Assembly: GCF_000306765.2 (NCBI RefSeq)
Contig: NC_017941.2
Location: 620,001 to 684,000, forward strand
Length of the DNA stretch: 64,000 bases
DNA from: Haloferax mediterranei ATCC 33500
Lineage (GTDB): Archaea; Halobacteriota; Halobacteria; Halobacteriales; Haloferacaceae
Direction of reading: 5' to 3'
Below the pieces are notes generated by a model. That model worked only from the letters and a program-made list of their open reading frames with translations, was not told where the DNA came from and searched no databases. Position numbers and translations under genes: made by a program. This document shows, in pieces, positions 1-8,925 of this stretch; position 1 is the first letter of the stretch; each line of letters begins with the position of its first letter.

Positions 1-127
1 GGACGTACACCGTCACCGTGTTGAGTGGCTCCGGGTCCACATCGCGGACACGGCCCAGGAGAAATCCCACCGCACCGATGGCGAGAATGGGCAAGAGTGC
101 CGTGACGAAGATAGACAGAAGCGACAT
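1..127 (-). CDS. AEC-family (auxin efflux carrier-like) transporter, N-terminal fragment
   Basis: Reading leftward from the ATG at 127, the 42 visible residues begin MSLLSIFVTALLPILAIGAV and continue through a Gly/Leu-rich stretch, a short charged loop (RVRDVDPEP) and the start of a second hydrophobic stretch. This is the typical first helix and loop of AEC/auxin efflux carrier permeases, where a conserved Pro-Ile-hydrophobic-Gly motif is followed by 'LN..T.YV'. An in-frame stop lies upstream at about 165, so the start is well bounded. The rest of the gene is off the left edge. Family assignment rests on the short N-terminus only; any other polytopic permease is possible. Confidence 0.6.
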   Translation of the reverse strand, partial: MSLLSIFVTALLPILAIGAVGFLLGRVRDVDPEPLNTVTVYV

Positions 128-251
128 GCGGATGGCAATGGTTGGATTGCTGACTAACGTTTCGTTTCCGGCGAATCAACGAGCGATTCGCTCTCGTAGA
201 GAGAACTAAGACGATGCGTGCTCGGTGTCGAGTGCGGGCTTCGTCGCGCTT

Positions 252-965
252 TCAGGCACCGACGCCGTCGTTTTCGAGGAGTCGCCACGCCCCATCCCCG
301 GTGGATTCGACGTAGTCGCGTCGTTCCATCTCTGCCATCACTTCCGGCATGCGGTCGGGTTGCGCAATCTCCATCCCGATGCGGTCTACGTCGTGGAACT
401 CCGAGAGGTAGTGACGGATGTCCTCTAGCTCGAAAGTGTCGTCGTTGGCCTTCGCCATCACACCCGAGGTGAGGTCGATCATGTCCTCGATGAAGTTCCA
501 CGGGTAGACGACCCAGGCCCACTCTTCGAGGCGCTCGCCGACGTAATCCGGTTCAAACTCACTCGTCTGGAGGAGTTGCAGCGTCGCCGTGCGGACTTCG
601 CCCGCGTTTCGGTCGGTCACGTACTCGTGTGCGCGCTCGATGGACCCGCCGGTATCGGCGATGTCGTCGATGATGAGTACGTCCTTACCTTCGACGCTCC
701 CCTCCGGCATCGGGTAGCGGACTTCGGGTTCGTTCGATTTCTGGGCAGTACCGACGTAGTGCTCCATCTTCAGGCTCGTCAGGTCGTCAAGCCCGAGGAA
801 GTCGCAGATGCAGCGGCCCGCGAACCAACCGCCGCGTGCCAGCGCGACGATAACGTCGGGTTCGAACTCGGACTGTTTGACATCGTCGGAGACGTCACGG
901 CAAAGCCCGTAGATGTACTCCCAGTTTGTGATGGTACACTTAAACTCGTCGGGGAGGTCGCCCAT
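252..965 (-). CDS. Phosphoribosyltransferase-family protein with C-terminal extension
   Basis: 237 residues. A type I PRTase core is clear: the PRPP-binding loop VLIIDDIADTGGS lies at about residues 96-108 and an upstream ALARGGWFAG segment forms the phosphate-binding strand-loop. Such enzymes move a nucleobase onto PRPP in purine salvage or act as PRPP-sensing regulators. The last 70 residues or so (acidic, helix-turn-helix-like, ending in a two-strand wing-like stretch) go beyond a minimal PRTase and resemble a small winged-helix or accessory domain; I infer this from pattern only. Substrate cannot be assigned: hypoxanthine/guanine or xanthine are both plausible. It stands alone, divergent from the zinc-finger gene at 1176. 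Confidence 0.85.
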   Translation of the reverse strand: MGDLPDEFKCTITNWEYIYGLCRDVSDDVKQSEFEPDVIVALARGGWFAGRCICDFLGLDDLTSLKMEHYVGTAQKSNEPEVRYPMPEGSVEGKDVLIIDDIADTGGSIERAHEYVTDRNAGEVRTATLQLLQTSEFEPDYVGERLEEWAWVVYPWNFIEDMIDLTSGVMAKANDDTFELEDIRHYLSEFHDVDRIGMEIAQPDRMPEVMAEMERRDYVESTGDGAWRLLENDGVGA

Positions 966-1127
966 AGCTTCCGTTCACCGTCCGTATTGCCGCGCCTGAC
1001 ACCCTTTAATCTGTACGACTCGCCCCGCTCGTCGATTCATTTTTCAAAGCCGCCAAATTCAGCGTTAGTGACCAATTAACCGTTGAATTCTGATTTCAGG
1101 AAGGTATTAACCCATGCTAACATGGCT

Positions 1128-1169
1128 CATAGTTATATCGAGAGCAAGAGTATGCATGTCCGTAGGTGA
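1128..1169 (+). promoter_or_regulatory. TATA-like box and Shine-Dalgarno for the zinc-finger gene
   Basis: A TATA-like sequence (AGTTATATC) at about 1129-1137 lies about 45 bases before the ATG at 1176, and AGGTGA at 1164-1169 ends six bases before it. Together they predict a short leadered transcript with a Shine-Dalgarno, unlike the leaderless genes elsewhere in the window. Prediction from spacing only. Confidence 0.4.
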
Positions 1170-1175
1170 CCAAGC

Positions 1176-1346
1176 ATGCACACGTGTGGTAACTGTGGTG
1201 AGTTCGTGTCCCGTGACTTCGTCCGCGTCTTCGGTAACGAGATGGACGAGGTCGTTGGTTGTCCAGCCTGTATGAACATGCGAGAGGTGATGCAGGGCGA
1301 CGGCGCTGCCGAACCAACCGGCCGCGTCCGTTGGACTCGCGCGTGA
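1176..1346 (+). CDS. Small zinc-finger protein (DUF7563-like), 56 aa
   Basis: 56 residues starting MHTCGNCGEFVSRDFVRVFG. Two CxxC pairs (CGNC at residues 4-7 and CPAC at 29-32) are 21 residues apart, which is enough to hold one zinc ion in a rubredoxin-knuckle-like zinc ribbon. Small two-CxxC 'micro-proteins' are common in haloarchaea and several affect growth or swarming; the sequence resembles the DUF7563 group as I remember it. The tail is basic (GRVRWTRA), so nucleic-acid contact is possible. The ATG at 1176 is chosen because AGGTGA sits 6 bases upstream. It is a single-gene unit between divergent and co-directional neighbours. Confidence 0.75.
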   Translation: MHTCGNCGEFVSRDFVRVFGNEMDEVVGCPACMNMREVMQGDGAAEPTGRVRWTRA

Positions 1347-1455
1347 GCGGCCTTCCGCTCAACAAGATAGACACGCATCGGAATCACCGACTTCTCACTT
1401 CACTCTCGACTCCCGACCCGCTGGTTTGATACATCGCCGTGCAGTGCGCACTTCC

Positions 1456-2355
1456 ATGGATAGCCGACGCGCCCTCCTCGTCGACGCCTTCACGACCGAA
1501 CCGTTGTCCGGGAACGTGGCCGGTGTCGTCCCCGACGCCGACGGACTCGACGCGGAACAGATGCGCGCCATCGCGACCGAACTCGGCGCGAGCGAGACGG
1601 CGTTTGTGTGCTCGTCGTCCGTCGCCGACCGCCGAATCCGGTATTTCACGCCGACACAGGAAATCGACCTCTGCGGGCACGCGACGATTGCTGCGCACGC
1701 TCATCTCGCCGCCGAGCGTGCCATCGAACCCGGAACCCACTCGCTCGAAACGAACGTCGGCACGCTCGACATCGAAATCGGTGAACTGGGAGAGGTGTGG
1801 ATGACGCAGGAGGCACCGACAGTTCGGCGACTCGATGTCGACTACAGCCGAGTCGCGTCAGCCCTCGGTATCGACGATGCCGCTTTGCGCGATGTTGGTG
1901 CAGACCTTCCGGCCGCACTCGCATCGACTGGCCTTCCGTACCTCGTCGTTCCCGTCAACTTCCTCGAACACCTCTCTTCGGCCGACCCCGACCAGGACGC
2001 CATCGCCGAACTCGCCGCAGAACACGACGCGGCAGGCATCTACGCCTTCAGCTTCGATGCTATCGACGGCGAGTCGACGCTTCACGCCCGCTGTTTCGCG
2101 CCGGGCGTCGGTATCCCTGAGGACCCCGCAACTGGAACCGCTGCCGGTGCCTGTGGGGCGTATCTCCGGCAGGTCGGCGCATTCGACTCGGTACCCGATG
2201 AACTACGGTTCGAGCAGGGTCACTTCGTAGACCGGCCGAGCGTCATTCGCGTCAAAGTCGGCACAGAAATTCAGGTCGGTGGACGGGCGGTGCAGTCGCT
2301 CGACGGTACACTCGTCGTCCCGGAGTTCGCAGACGACGACATCATCGAAGCCTGA
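1456..2355 (+). CDS. PhzF-family isomerase
   Basis: About 299 residues from the ATG at 1456 (an upstream in-frame ATG at 1426 adds only basic residues that do not look like the family). PhzF hallmarks: VDAFTTEPLSGNVAGVV at the N-terminus, the ASETAFV stretch holding the conserved catalytic glutamate, CGHATIAAH, and PEDPATGTAAGACGAYL in the second half. The family folds as two diaminopimelate-epimerase-like halves and catalyses proton-shift isomerisations; PhzF itself acts in phenazine synthesis but most archaeal members have no known substrate. No biosynthetic partners are adjacent, so no pathway is assigned. Confidence 0.88.
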   Translation: MDSRRALLVDAFTTEPLSGNVAGVVPDADGLDAEQMRAIATELGASETAFVCSSSVADRRIRYFTPTQEIDLCGHATIAAHAHLAAERAIEPGTHSLETNVGTLDIEIGELGEVWMTQEAPTVRRLDVDYSRVASALGIDDAALRDVGADLPAALASTGLPYLVVPVNFLEHLSSADPDQDAIAELAAEHDAAGIYAFSFDAIDGESTLHARCFAPGVGIPEDPATGTAAGACGAYLRQVGAFDSVPDELRFEQGHFVDRPSVIRVKVGTEIQVGGRAVQSLDGTLVVPEFADDDIIEA

Positions 2356-2388
2356 AACCCCAGTCCCAGTCACTGGTTTCAGTGCGGT

Positions 2389-3153
2389 TTACCCGATGTA
2401 CCGCAGGTCGTCGTCGCTCGCGATGCCCTGTTGTTGTTGTTGCATCTCTTGAATCTTCGCGGCGACTTCCTTCATCTCCTCTGCGCGCTCTTCGAGCGTT
2501 TCGAAGTCGACGCTGAAGTCCAAGAGGTCCTGTAGGACTTCGATGACCACCTGTGCACTCTGTGGGTCGACGAGGTAGCCGCTGGTCTCGCCCATCAGAC
2601 AGGTCGCATCGAGGCCGCGACGGCCACCGAGACCGAGAAGTAGCCCCGAGACGCCGACGATGCCGCCGGCAGGTTCGCCTTCGCGGAACTCGACGCCAAT
2701 GTCTTCGAGTTCGTCCAGTTGGGTCTCGTTGGCGACGGCCCCGAGGACCGACGGCTCGTCGACGAGTTCACCCGTGGGGACGCCGCCGAGGGCGAACACT
2801 TGTTCGACGTCGAACTCCTCGGCCACGTCGAGGAAGGCGTCCGTGAGATGATAGTGTCCCTCGTTGGACTGCGCCTGATGGTCACCGGTGAGCAAGAGCA
2901 GGTCCGGTCCCTCGCCGGGCGTTTCGACGGCGTGGACCGCGGCGTGGGTCAGTTCGGTGACGCCCTCGTCGATACTCACCTGTGGCGGGAACACGTCGGC
3001 GTAGATGCGCCGGACGAGTGTGGCTTCCTCGAACTCCTCAATCAGGTGCTCGACGGCGAGCTTGCCGACATTGCCGACGCCCGGAAGTCCCTCGATGAAC
3101 ACGGGGTCGGAGAGGTCAACCTCTGCGACAGCCTCGATTTCGATGTCGTCCAT
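2389..3153 (-). CDS. PAC2-family protein (proteasome assembly chaperone 2-like)
   Basis: 254 residues, the usual length of archaeal PAC2/COG1938 proteins. The N-terminus (SDPVFIEGLPGVGNVGKLA) is the family signature, followed by LLLLTGDHQAQ and an LGG-V-TGE segment; the C-terminus carries a Gln-rich run (QQQQQ) before the final residues. Eukaryotic PAC2 helps build the proteasome alpha ring, but the C-terminal HbYX-type ending is not obvious here, so the archaeal function is open. It lies downstream of nop10 in the same direction after a 55-base gap and is probably the last gene of the L44e operon, linking translation and protein-quality genes. Confidence 0.85.
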   Translation of the reverse strand: MDDIEIEAVAEVDLSDPVFIEGLPGVGNVGKLAVEHLIEEFEEATLVRRIYADVFPPQVSIDEGVTELTHAAVHAVETPGEGPDLLLLTGDHQAQSNEGHYHLTDAFLDVAEEFDVEQVFALGGVPTGELVDEPSVLGAVANETQLDELEDIGVEFREGEPAGGIVGVSGLLLGLGGRRGLDATCLMGETSGYLVDPQSAQVVIEVLQDLLDFSVDFETLEERAEEMKEVAAKIQEMQQQQQGIASDDDLRYIG

Positions 3154-3208
3154 GCACGTAGTGCCGAACGCGCCGGTAAAGAGAGCGTCGGTAGCCGAAT
3201 CAGAACGG

Positions 3209-3394
3209 CTACTCGTCTGCGGCCCGGCGCTTACGCGCCCGGCGGTACTCGCCGTAGGGGTCGTCCGGGTTGTAGGGTGCGGGCGCGCTGTTTTCGGTGG
3301 GTGCGCCGCACTCCGGACAAGAGTCAGAAAGCGAGTACACCGGGCGGTGGTGGCGGTCGCGCCACGCGCTGCACACCCGGATGTCTGATTTCAT
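3209..3394 (-). CDS. nop10: H/ACA RNP component Nop10
   Basis: 61 residues, normal size for archaeal Nop10. It starts [11 protein letters not shown], then HHRPVYSLSDSCPECGAPTENSA-type zinc ribbon (CPEC visible; first cysteine at residue 8) and ends with the PYGEYRRARK basic tail. Nop10 joins Cbf5, L7Ae and Gar1 in the H/ACA particle that makes pseudouridine in rRNA. Its ATG overlaps the stop codon of the aIF2-alpha gene (both at 3394), so translation is coupled. The arrangement aIF2-alpha then Nop10 then PAC2 is typical of archaea. Confidence 0.93.
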   Translation of the reverse strand: MKSDIRVCSAWRDRHHRPVYSLSDSCPECGAPTENSAPAPYNPDDPYGEYRRARKRRAADE

Positions 3395-4194
3395 TACTCT
3401 TCGTCGCCGCTGCGTTCGCGGTGGTACTCCGCGGTCCCGCCTGCCGCTTCGATAACGTCTCGGGCGCGAGCGACGCTCGCTTCGAGTTCCGTCTCGGCGG
3501 TCTTGTAGTCGGGCGCTTGTACCTTGACTCGGTACTCAGGAGCACCGACGTAGGTGACTGCGAGTTCGATTTCGTCGGGAACTTCGCCATCACCTTCGGC
3601 GGCCTTCAGTGCCTCTTTCACGTCGTCGACGCCGTCGCCCGCAGGCGAGCGGAGGTCGACGTAGCCGGTGACGTTGACGAAGGGCACCGAAACGTTCTGT
3701 CGTGCGGTGTCGACGATAGCTTCGATTTCGTCGTCATCCAGTTCGACGTCTTCGAGCGCTTCGGTACCGTGGATTGCGGCCTGTTCGAAGCCGTCGTAAA
3801 GCGACTCGAACTCGGCGAGCAGGGCGTTCGCGATGGAACCGTACTGCTCGTCAGCGATGTCCTCGCCGAATGCGAGCGCCATCCACTTGTCGGCCTTCTG
3901 CTCGTTTTTCCACTCCTGAATCTTCTCTTTGCGTTGGTGCTCGTTAACGTCCTTAATCGAGAGGTCGATCTGCTGTGAACTCTCGTTGACTTCGAGCACT
4001 TTGGCGACGACTGTCTGTCCCTCGCGGACGTGGTCGCGGACGTTCTTGATCCACCCGCTTGCGACCTCGCTGATGTGGCAAAGCCCGCGCTTGTCTTCGT
4101 ACTCTTCGAGGTCGACGAAGACGCCGAAGTCCGCGATGTCGTCTACCTTCCCGACAACGAGTTCGCCGGGGTCAGGCCATCCGCTGTACTTCAT
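3394..4194 (-). CDS. eif2a: Translation initiation factor aIF2 subunit alpha
   Basis: 266 residues, standard length. An S1 RNA-binding domain occupies about residues 8-84 ([21 protein letters not shown], then [13 protein letters not shown]), followed by a helical middle domain and the alpha/beta C-terminal domain that binds the gamma subunit ([22 protein letters not shown]). aIF2 carries initiator tRNA-Met to the small ribosomal subunit; notably the initiator tRNA gene is also in this window. It sits between rps27e (18 bases upstream) and nop10 (1-base stop-start overlap) in a leftward operon. Confidence 0.95.
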   Translation of the reverse strand: MKYSGWPDPGELVVGKVDDIADFGVFVDLEEYEDKRGLCHISEVASGWIKNVRDHVREGQTVVAKVLEVNESSQQIDLSIKDVNEHQRKEKIQEWKNEQKADKWMALAFGEDIADEQYGSIANALLAEFESLYDGFEQAAIHGTEALEDVELDDDEIEAIVDTARQNVSVPFVNVTGYVDLRSPAGDGVDDVKEALKAAEGDGEVPDEIELAVTYVGAPEYRVKVQAPDYKTAETELEASVARARDVIEAAGGTAEYHRERSGDEE

Positions 4195-4212
4195 AAGGGG
4201 TCCTCCAGGAAG

Positions 4213-4407
4213 TTACGCCTCAAGCTCGTCGCTTTCACGTCGCTCGACCGTCTCGACGACCTCGCCGTGGAACTCGGCGTTGCCGCCGGTCGGGGTGGCG
4301 AGAGTCGTCCCGCAGACGGCGCAGTTGACGTCCGAGGAGGCCTTTCCGAAGACGACCTGTTCATTCTCACAGTCGCTGCATGCGACCTTGTAGAAGTTTC
4401 CTGCCAT
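4213..4407 (-). CDS. rps27e: 30S ribosomal protein eS27 (S27e)
   Basis: 64 residues. The C4 zinc-ribbon is visible as CSDCEN and [14 protein letters not shown] with the typical [12 protein letters not shown] strand between. It is a small-subunit protein restricted to archaea and eukaryotes. It follows rpl44e by 3 bases and precedes eif2a by 18, so it is certainly in the same transcript. The acidic tail ([11 protein letters not shown]) is a halophile adaptation. Confidence 0.95.
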   Translation of the reverse strand: MAGNFYKVACSDCENEQVVFGKASSDVNCAVCGTTLATPTGGNAEFHGEVVETVERRESDELEA

Positions 4408-4410
4408 TGT

Positions 4411-4692
4411 TTACTCCTGGAACTCCAGGCGACCTGCGCGCCAGCCCTCTCGCATGTGGGCCTTGCCACAGTCCGAGCAGATGTACTTCAGGTGCGTCTT
4501 TTTCGTGGGCTTGTCGCCACCGGGCACCTTGGAGAAACGACCGGCGTTACCAATAGTGCTCTTGCCGCGCTTCTGGGCGCGAGCGTCCCACTTCATACCG
4601 GTCGGACGTCCCGACCGGACCTTCTCCACTTCGTGCTCATGGTGTCCCTTACAGTTGGGGCAATACGTGTTGAAACGGCGTGGCATCTGCAT
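4411..4692 (-). CDS. rpl44e: 50S ribosomal protein eL42 (L44e)
   Basis: 93 residues, nearly the size and sequence I remember for the Haloarcula L44e: it starts [12 protein letters not shown], has the zinc-binding pairs CPNC and CSDC, the [18 protein letters not shown] basic middle part, and ends [13 protein letters not shown]. It binds near the ribosomal E site. First gene of the leftward rpl44e-rps27e-eif2a-nop10-PAC2 operon. A TATA-like GTTTTAAC around 4729-4737 lies about 40 bases upstream of the start, fitting a short leader. Confidence 0.96.
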
Positions 4693-4893
4693 AGATATCG
4701 ACCTTGTGGTGGGTTTTGGTGGGGCCCGTTAAAACCCGTTTGGTTCGACGCGACGTGCAAACCCGCCGTATTACCGGCTCCACTGTGTCACGTGTGGGCA
4801 GCCGACGATGGTTCTCGGCTCTCGATTCGCCCCGGTGTCTCTTCCACGGCCGAAGCCGAAGCGATTAAGCGGTGACTGTGCCAATCCCGGCAC

Positions 4894-5157
4894 ATGAAGA
4901 AGCTCATCATCCACGGCGACCCCGGTATTCGGCGCGACGCCGTCATCGAGTACGACGGTGGGGAGTACATCTGCTTCTCCATCGACCGGCAGGGCGATTG
5001 GCACGGACCGGACCGCGTCCAGCTGTGGTGTACTATCGGGGCCGAAGACGAGCGCGAAGCGTTCGAAAAACGCGAGTACGTCCCGCATTGGCTCGAAACC
5101 GAGGGCGTCGATGCCGAGGCTGTCGAAGTCGTTCAGACGAGCGACGCAGTAGTCTAA
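4894..5157 (+). CDS. HAH_0734-family small protein
   Basis: 87 residues, no membrane segment. The N-terminus MKKLIIHGDPGIRRDAVIEY and the IDRQGDWHGPDRVQLWC core match, as I recall, the haloarchaeal HAH_0734 family, which has no assigned function. Three features are unusual for a haloarchaeal protein of this size: a Trp/His-rich middle, one conserved-looking Cys, and only modest acidity. It is convergent with the DUF2298 gene; the two stop codons overlap by 4 bases (5154-5157). Its start follows a short AT-containing spacer after a GC-rich stretch; no operon partner. Confidence 0.6.
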   Translation: MKKLIIHGDPGIRRDAVIEYDGGEYICFSIDRQGDWHGPDRVQLWCTIGAEDEREAFEKREYVPHWLETEGVDAEAVEVVQTSDAVV

Positions 5158-7523
5158 CGAAGCCTCGCTTCTTCTACCTCGTAGACGACAACCGACCCTG
5201 ACCGGTGGACCGGCGTCAGCCACGCCACGTCCGTATGTATCTCCCCGTAGCGGGCGCGCTCGCCGGGGCCGACCCACACGTACTGCACGTCGTATTCGGC
5301 GATGAGTTCTTTTTGCGTCGATTCGTTGCCGACGTACATCTGGTCTACGTCGCGTACACGGTCGTAGTAGGCCTCTGGACCGCGGTAGCCGACTTCGTGT
5401 GCCCACCCGGCGACTGTCGGCACGCCCGTGAGACTCGATTCGGGGTTGCCGCGCCAGCCGTACATGACTCCCTCTCGTTTATCGTTCACCGTCGCAGACC
5501 ACGTCGTCCCCGGTGCCGCGAGCATCGTCGGATTCCCATCGACGGATTCGTCGAGCCACGTTATTGCGGCTGACTCGTTCGGATGCCGCCACTCCGCAAA
5601 CGCCGTCGCGTCGAGGGTCGTGTCCTGTCGCGGAGAGTTGGTGTGTTTGCCGATAGCGAGTCCTCCGTAGACCGACGTGGAGGCGACGAGAAGGACGACG
5701 ACCACGACACCGACGACTCGAATCGCTCCAGCGGGGATGCGGAAGTCGACCTTCGGAAGCGACAGGTCGCTCGCCTGCACCGCGTCGCCGGCGAACCTTG
5801 CCAAGATGGCTCCCGTGGCACTTCCCCAGAGTACCCACACCTGCATGTACGTCTTGAACACCGTATTCATGCGACCGGGACCGGCCTGTTCGTTCACGAA
5901 GATGAGTTCGACGAGAGTTACGAGACCCGCACCCGCAACGACGAGAACCGTCTCGAATCGCGGATCGTCGCTGAGTCTGAGCAGTATCCACCCGACGAGT
6001 ACGAGCGGGACGACGAGTGCGAGCGCGGCGAACGAGTGAACGGCGGCAACAACCGTTAGTGTGACGAGACCACCGAGGACCGCGAGTATCTGTGCTCGGC
6101 TGGGGTCGTTTTCTTGCTGTGAACCGAGTCGCCGAGCGTAGTGGAGCACGAACGCGGTGATGAACGCACCGTGGACGAGCAGGAGCGAGCCGAACCCACT
6201 GCGCTGGGTCGGTGTGAGAATCTCGATTGTTCGCTCACTTCCGCCACCTGCGACAGCCCCGAGGAGGAACGGACTTGCGAGGGCGACGGCGGCACCGCCG
6301 GCGAGACCGACGACGAGAACTGTTCCGAGGATTCGGGCAACTTCGCTCGCGACTGCGTTGTCTCCAACGAGGGCTCGAAGTCGGTCGCGGCTGAGAAGGA
6401 GCGTCGACGGGCGCGCGGGCGCAAAGACGAGACCGAGGAAGAGGACGCCGAACACCGACGGGAAACTCCACGTATCCACGACGACCTGAAGCGCACCGAC
6501 GAGGGTCGTCACGCCGACGAGAAGACGGCGCTCACCGACTGCGTCTTCGGGCGTTCGGAAGTACGCGAAGGTGAGACCGGCGGCGAGGAGCAAAAACGGG
6601 GTTCCCATCATGTGCGCGTGCAGGTCGCCGTTGAGCCACGCGAACAGTGGGAACTCGTTGATGGTTCCCGGAACCACGCGGCTCGCGTCCCAGTAGGAGA
6701 ACTGCGATGCGCCGGAGAGAACCTCTGAAACGCTGTACTGCGAGCGCTCGGCGATTGCCTGTGCGATGGGGCGCTGCATGCTGTCGGGAAGTGCGAGCGG
6801 GGCGAACCGAACCGCCGTAACGAGGTTGCTGGCGAAGCCGACGAAGAACGCCGCGAGGAGGCCACCGAATTTGCCGTGAGAGCCGGCTGCACGGGAGAGG
6901 CCGCGACCGAGTTCGAACGCCGCGGTGACGAGGAAGCCGAAGAACCCAGCGAGTGCGAGGTTGTAAGCGAATTCGGGTTCCGTCCCGGTGAGCCACGCGA
7001 GGAGTATCGAGACGAGGTGGCCGCCGTAGTAGTAGCGGACGGGTTCGCCGGCGAACCACATGTCTTCGGGCGGCAGCACCGACGCGCGGGCGAGCGACTG
7101 GAGGAGTCCGAAGTCGAGGAACTTCTCACCGCCGCTGGCGTGGACCGCCGGGTCGAGCGCGCGGAGCGCAACGGCGAACAGGAAGGCAACGAGGAACACT
7201 GCGGCGGCTTCCGCGACTGCCCGCCTGTCGATATCGAGGTCGGCGGCGAGTTGCACCTCGCCGTGGCGGAGTGCGGGCAGGTCGAGTCCCGTGAGCGCCG
7301 AGGCGACGAGGAACGTCCCGACGCCGGCTGCGAGTGCAGCAGGACCGAACGTGAACTGACCGACGTAGTAGACGGGGAGGGTCAAGACGACGAGCGATAC
7401 GGGGAGTGTAAGTCCAGCGCCGTGACCGGGGAGGCGGCGGAATAGGCGGGTCGACAGGGGAAGACCGACCGCCCAGAGGGCCGCGAACAGCACCAGCCAA
7501 CGGACCACGAGGGCGTACTCCAT
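5154..7523 (-). CDS. DUF2298 polytopic membrane protein
   Basis: 789 residues with at least a dozen hydrophobic segments spread over residues 1-600, and a soluble C-terminal part (about 640-789). Recognisable DUF2298 features: GGEKFLDFGLLQSL, FAGEPVRYYYGGHL near residue 155, LFAWLNGDLHAHMMG near 295, GPGRMNTVFKTYMQ near 575, and WRGNPESSLTGVP. The family is thought to be GT-C-like membrane glycosyltransferases; substrate unknown. The divergent pair on its other side is a GT2 glycosyltransferase plus GtrA, so a joint role in lipid-linked glycan or cell-surface glycosylation is a fair inference. Confidence 0.85.
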   Translation of the reverse strand: MEYALVVRWLVLFAALWAVGLPLSTRLFRRLPGHGAGLTLPVSLVVLTLPVYYVGQFTFGPAALAAGVGTFLVASALTGLDLPALRHGEVQLAADLDIDRRAVAEAAAVFLVAFLFAVALRALDPAVHASGGEKFLDFGLLQSLARASVLPPEDMWFAGEPVRYYYGGHLVSILLAWLTGTEPEFAYNLALAGFFGFLVTAAFELGRGLSRAAGSHGKFGGLLAAFFVGFASNLVTAVRFAPLALPDSMQRPIAQAIAERSQYSVSEVLSGASQFSYWDASRVVPGTINEFPLFAWLNGDLHAHMMGTPFLLLAAGLTFAYFRTPEDAVGERRLLVGVTTLVGALQVVVDTWSFPSVFGVLFLGLVFAPARPSTLLLSRDRLRALVGDNAVASEVARILGTVLVVGLAGGAAVALASPFLLGAVAGGGSERTIEILTPTQRSGFGSLLLVHGAFITAFVLHYARRLGSQQENDPSRAQILAVLGGLVTLTVVAAVHSFAALALVVPLVLVGWILLRLSDDPRFETVLVVAGAGLVTLVELIFVNEQAGPGRMNTVFKTYMQVWVLWGSATGAILARFAGDAVQASDLSLPKVDFRIPAGAIRVVGVVVVVLLVASTSVYGGLAIGKHTNSPRQDTTLDATAFAEWRHPNESAAITWLDESVDGNPTMLAAPGTTWSATVNDKREGVMYGWRGNPESSLTGVPTVAGWAHEVGYRGPEAYYDRVRDVDQMYVGNESTQKELIAEYDVQYVWVGPGERARYGEIHTDVAWLTPVHRSGSVVVYEVEEARLR

Positions 7524-7619
7524 CTGTCAGTTGAAGGCGCGCCGGATGCAATACGTTTTGTGATGGCGGGTGCGCACAAGAGCGGTTTGCTTTTTACCCC
7601 GTTCGAAGAATTGTCGTGC

Positions 7620-8405
7620 ATGTCGCAGTCCGTCGGGATGGTGGTCCCTGCTTACCGGCCCGACCCTGATCGTCTAGTCCCCTACGTGCACGCCCTCGTC
7701 GAGGAACTCGACCTCGCTGTGGTCCGGGTCGAACTCGACGCGCCGCAGACGGGGGTACTCGACTCTCTCGATGCTCTCCCGACTGTCGCCGAGGTGAACC
7801 CCGTCGATGCACGCCGCGGCAAAGGTGCCGCCATCACCGCCGGGTTCGAAGCTCTCGACACGGATATCGTCTCCTTTGCGGACGCCGACGGCAGTACCCC
7901 GGCCGCGTCGATTTCGAACGTCGTCGATGCCGTCCATGACGGTGCCGACCTCGCTGTTGGCTCACGACGGCACCCTGACGCGACCGTCGCCTCGCACCAG
8001 ACAGTCGCGCGTCGCTATCTCGGTGATGGGTTTGCGTGGCTCGCCCGTCATCTCACCGACGTTCCGCTGTACGACTACCAGTGCGGGGCGAAAGCCATGA
8101 CTGCCGAGGCGTGGGCGGACGTTCGAACCCACCTCTACGAACCCGGGTTCGCGTGGGATATCGAACTCATCGCCGTTTCGGGTGCGTTCGGTCACCGCGT
8201 TGCCGAGGTGCCCGTCGTCTGGGAGGACCAGCCGAATTCTACGGTCTCGCCGGTGGACACGACGCTCAAGATGGCTCGTGGACTCCTTCGGTCGCGCCAC
8301 CGCGCTCGGACGATTCGCGAGGACCGCCTCCACGAACTCATCGACGCTCGAAACGACGAACGAACCCTCATCGAGCAGTTCTCGGTTGAGGTTACGGATG
8401 ACTAA
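7620..8405 (+). CDS. Family 2 glycosyltransferase (dolichyl-phosphate sugar synthase-like)
   Basis: About 261 residues from the ATG at 7620; the upstream in-frame ATG at 7560 is less likely because VGMVVPAYRPDPDRL is the expected GT-A N-terminus. DADGS (about residue 97) is the metal/nucleotide-sugar site and DVPLYDYQCGAKAMT is the dolichyl-phosphate-mannose-synthase-type motif. There is no C-terminal membrane anchor; instead the next gene encodes a four-helix GtrA protein whose ATG overlaps this stop by 8 bases. The pair probably makes and flips or anchors a lipid-linked hexose. The acceptor is not known. Confidence 0.85.
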   Translation: MSQSVGMVVPAYRPDPDRLVPYVHALVEELDLAVVRVELDAPQTGVLDSLDALPTVAEVNPVDARRGKGAAITAGFEALDTDIVSFADADGSTPAASISNVVDAVHDGADLAVGSRRHPDATVASHQTVARRYLGDGFAWLARHLTDVPLYDYQCGAKAMTAEAWADVRTHLYEPGFAWDIELIAVSGAFGHRVAEVPVVWEDQPNSTVSPVDTTLKMARGLLRSRHRARTIREDRLHELIDARNDERTLIEQFSVEVTDD

Positions 8406-8865
8406 CCGGCTTTCTGCCCTCACGTCCGGAACTCGATTCGGGAAGTTCGTCTCGGTGGGTGCGGTCGGCGCGGTGTTCGACCTCTCGTTGAGCAGTCTTC
8501 TCATCGTCTTTTTCGGCATCGCTGGCGAACTCGCGAAACTCGCCGGTGCGGAACTCGCTATCGTCGTGATGTTTCTCATCAACGACCGCTGGACGTTCGC
8601 GGGCGCTGGCGCGGACCATCTCACAGCGAAGGTCCGACGCTTCCTGAAGTCGAACCTCGTCAGAAGTGGGGGTCTCGCAGTGCAGGTGCTCGTCGTCCGA
8701 GCACTCGGCGAGATTCCACTGGAGATTCCGGTCGCTGGTATCGACCTCTGGAAACTCGTTCCGTTACCGATTGCAATCGGCGCGTCGATGCTTCTGAACT
8801 ACGTCGCTGAGAGTCTGTTCACATGGCGAATCGCTGGCCGTTCGAGTCAGCGAGAGTCACGGTGA
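8398..8865 (+). CDS. GtrA-family membrane protein
   Basis: 155 residues from the ATG at 8398, which overlaps the glycosyltransferase gene. GtrA signature RFGKFVSVGAVGAVFDLS at the N-terminus, then four hydrophobic helices (about 12-32, 38-58, 85-105, 120-142) with the conserved NDRWTF loop and LLNYVAESLFTWR at the end. GtrA proteins are proposed flippases or partners for polyprenyl-linked glucose in O-antigen or teichoic-acid modification; in haloarchaea they pair with GT2 enzymes, as here. Confidence 0.88.
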   Translation: MTNRLSALTSGTRFGKFVSVGAVGAVFDLSLSSLLIVFFGIAGELAKLAGAELAIVVMFLINDRWTFAGAGADHLTAKVRRFLKSNLVRSGGLAVQVLVVRALGEIPLEIPVAGIDLWKLVPLPIAIGASMLLNYVAESLFTWRIAGRSSQRESR

Positions 8866-8925
8866 AAATTGACACACAGCGCCCGAAACAGAAGCCTTAA
8901 CAATAGATGTCGCGTTTGTTGATTC

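Noticed and set aside
2719..3978. 419-residue plus-strand reading frame across PAC2, nop10 and aIF2-alpha
   Set aside because: It is the antisense of three well recognised genes; the open frame is a GC-rich composition effect.
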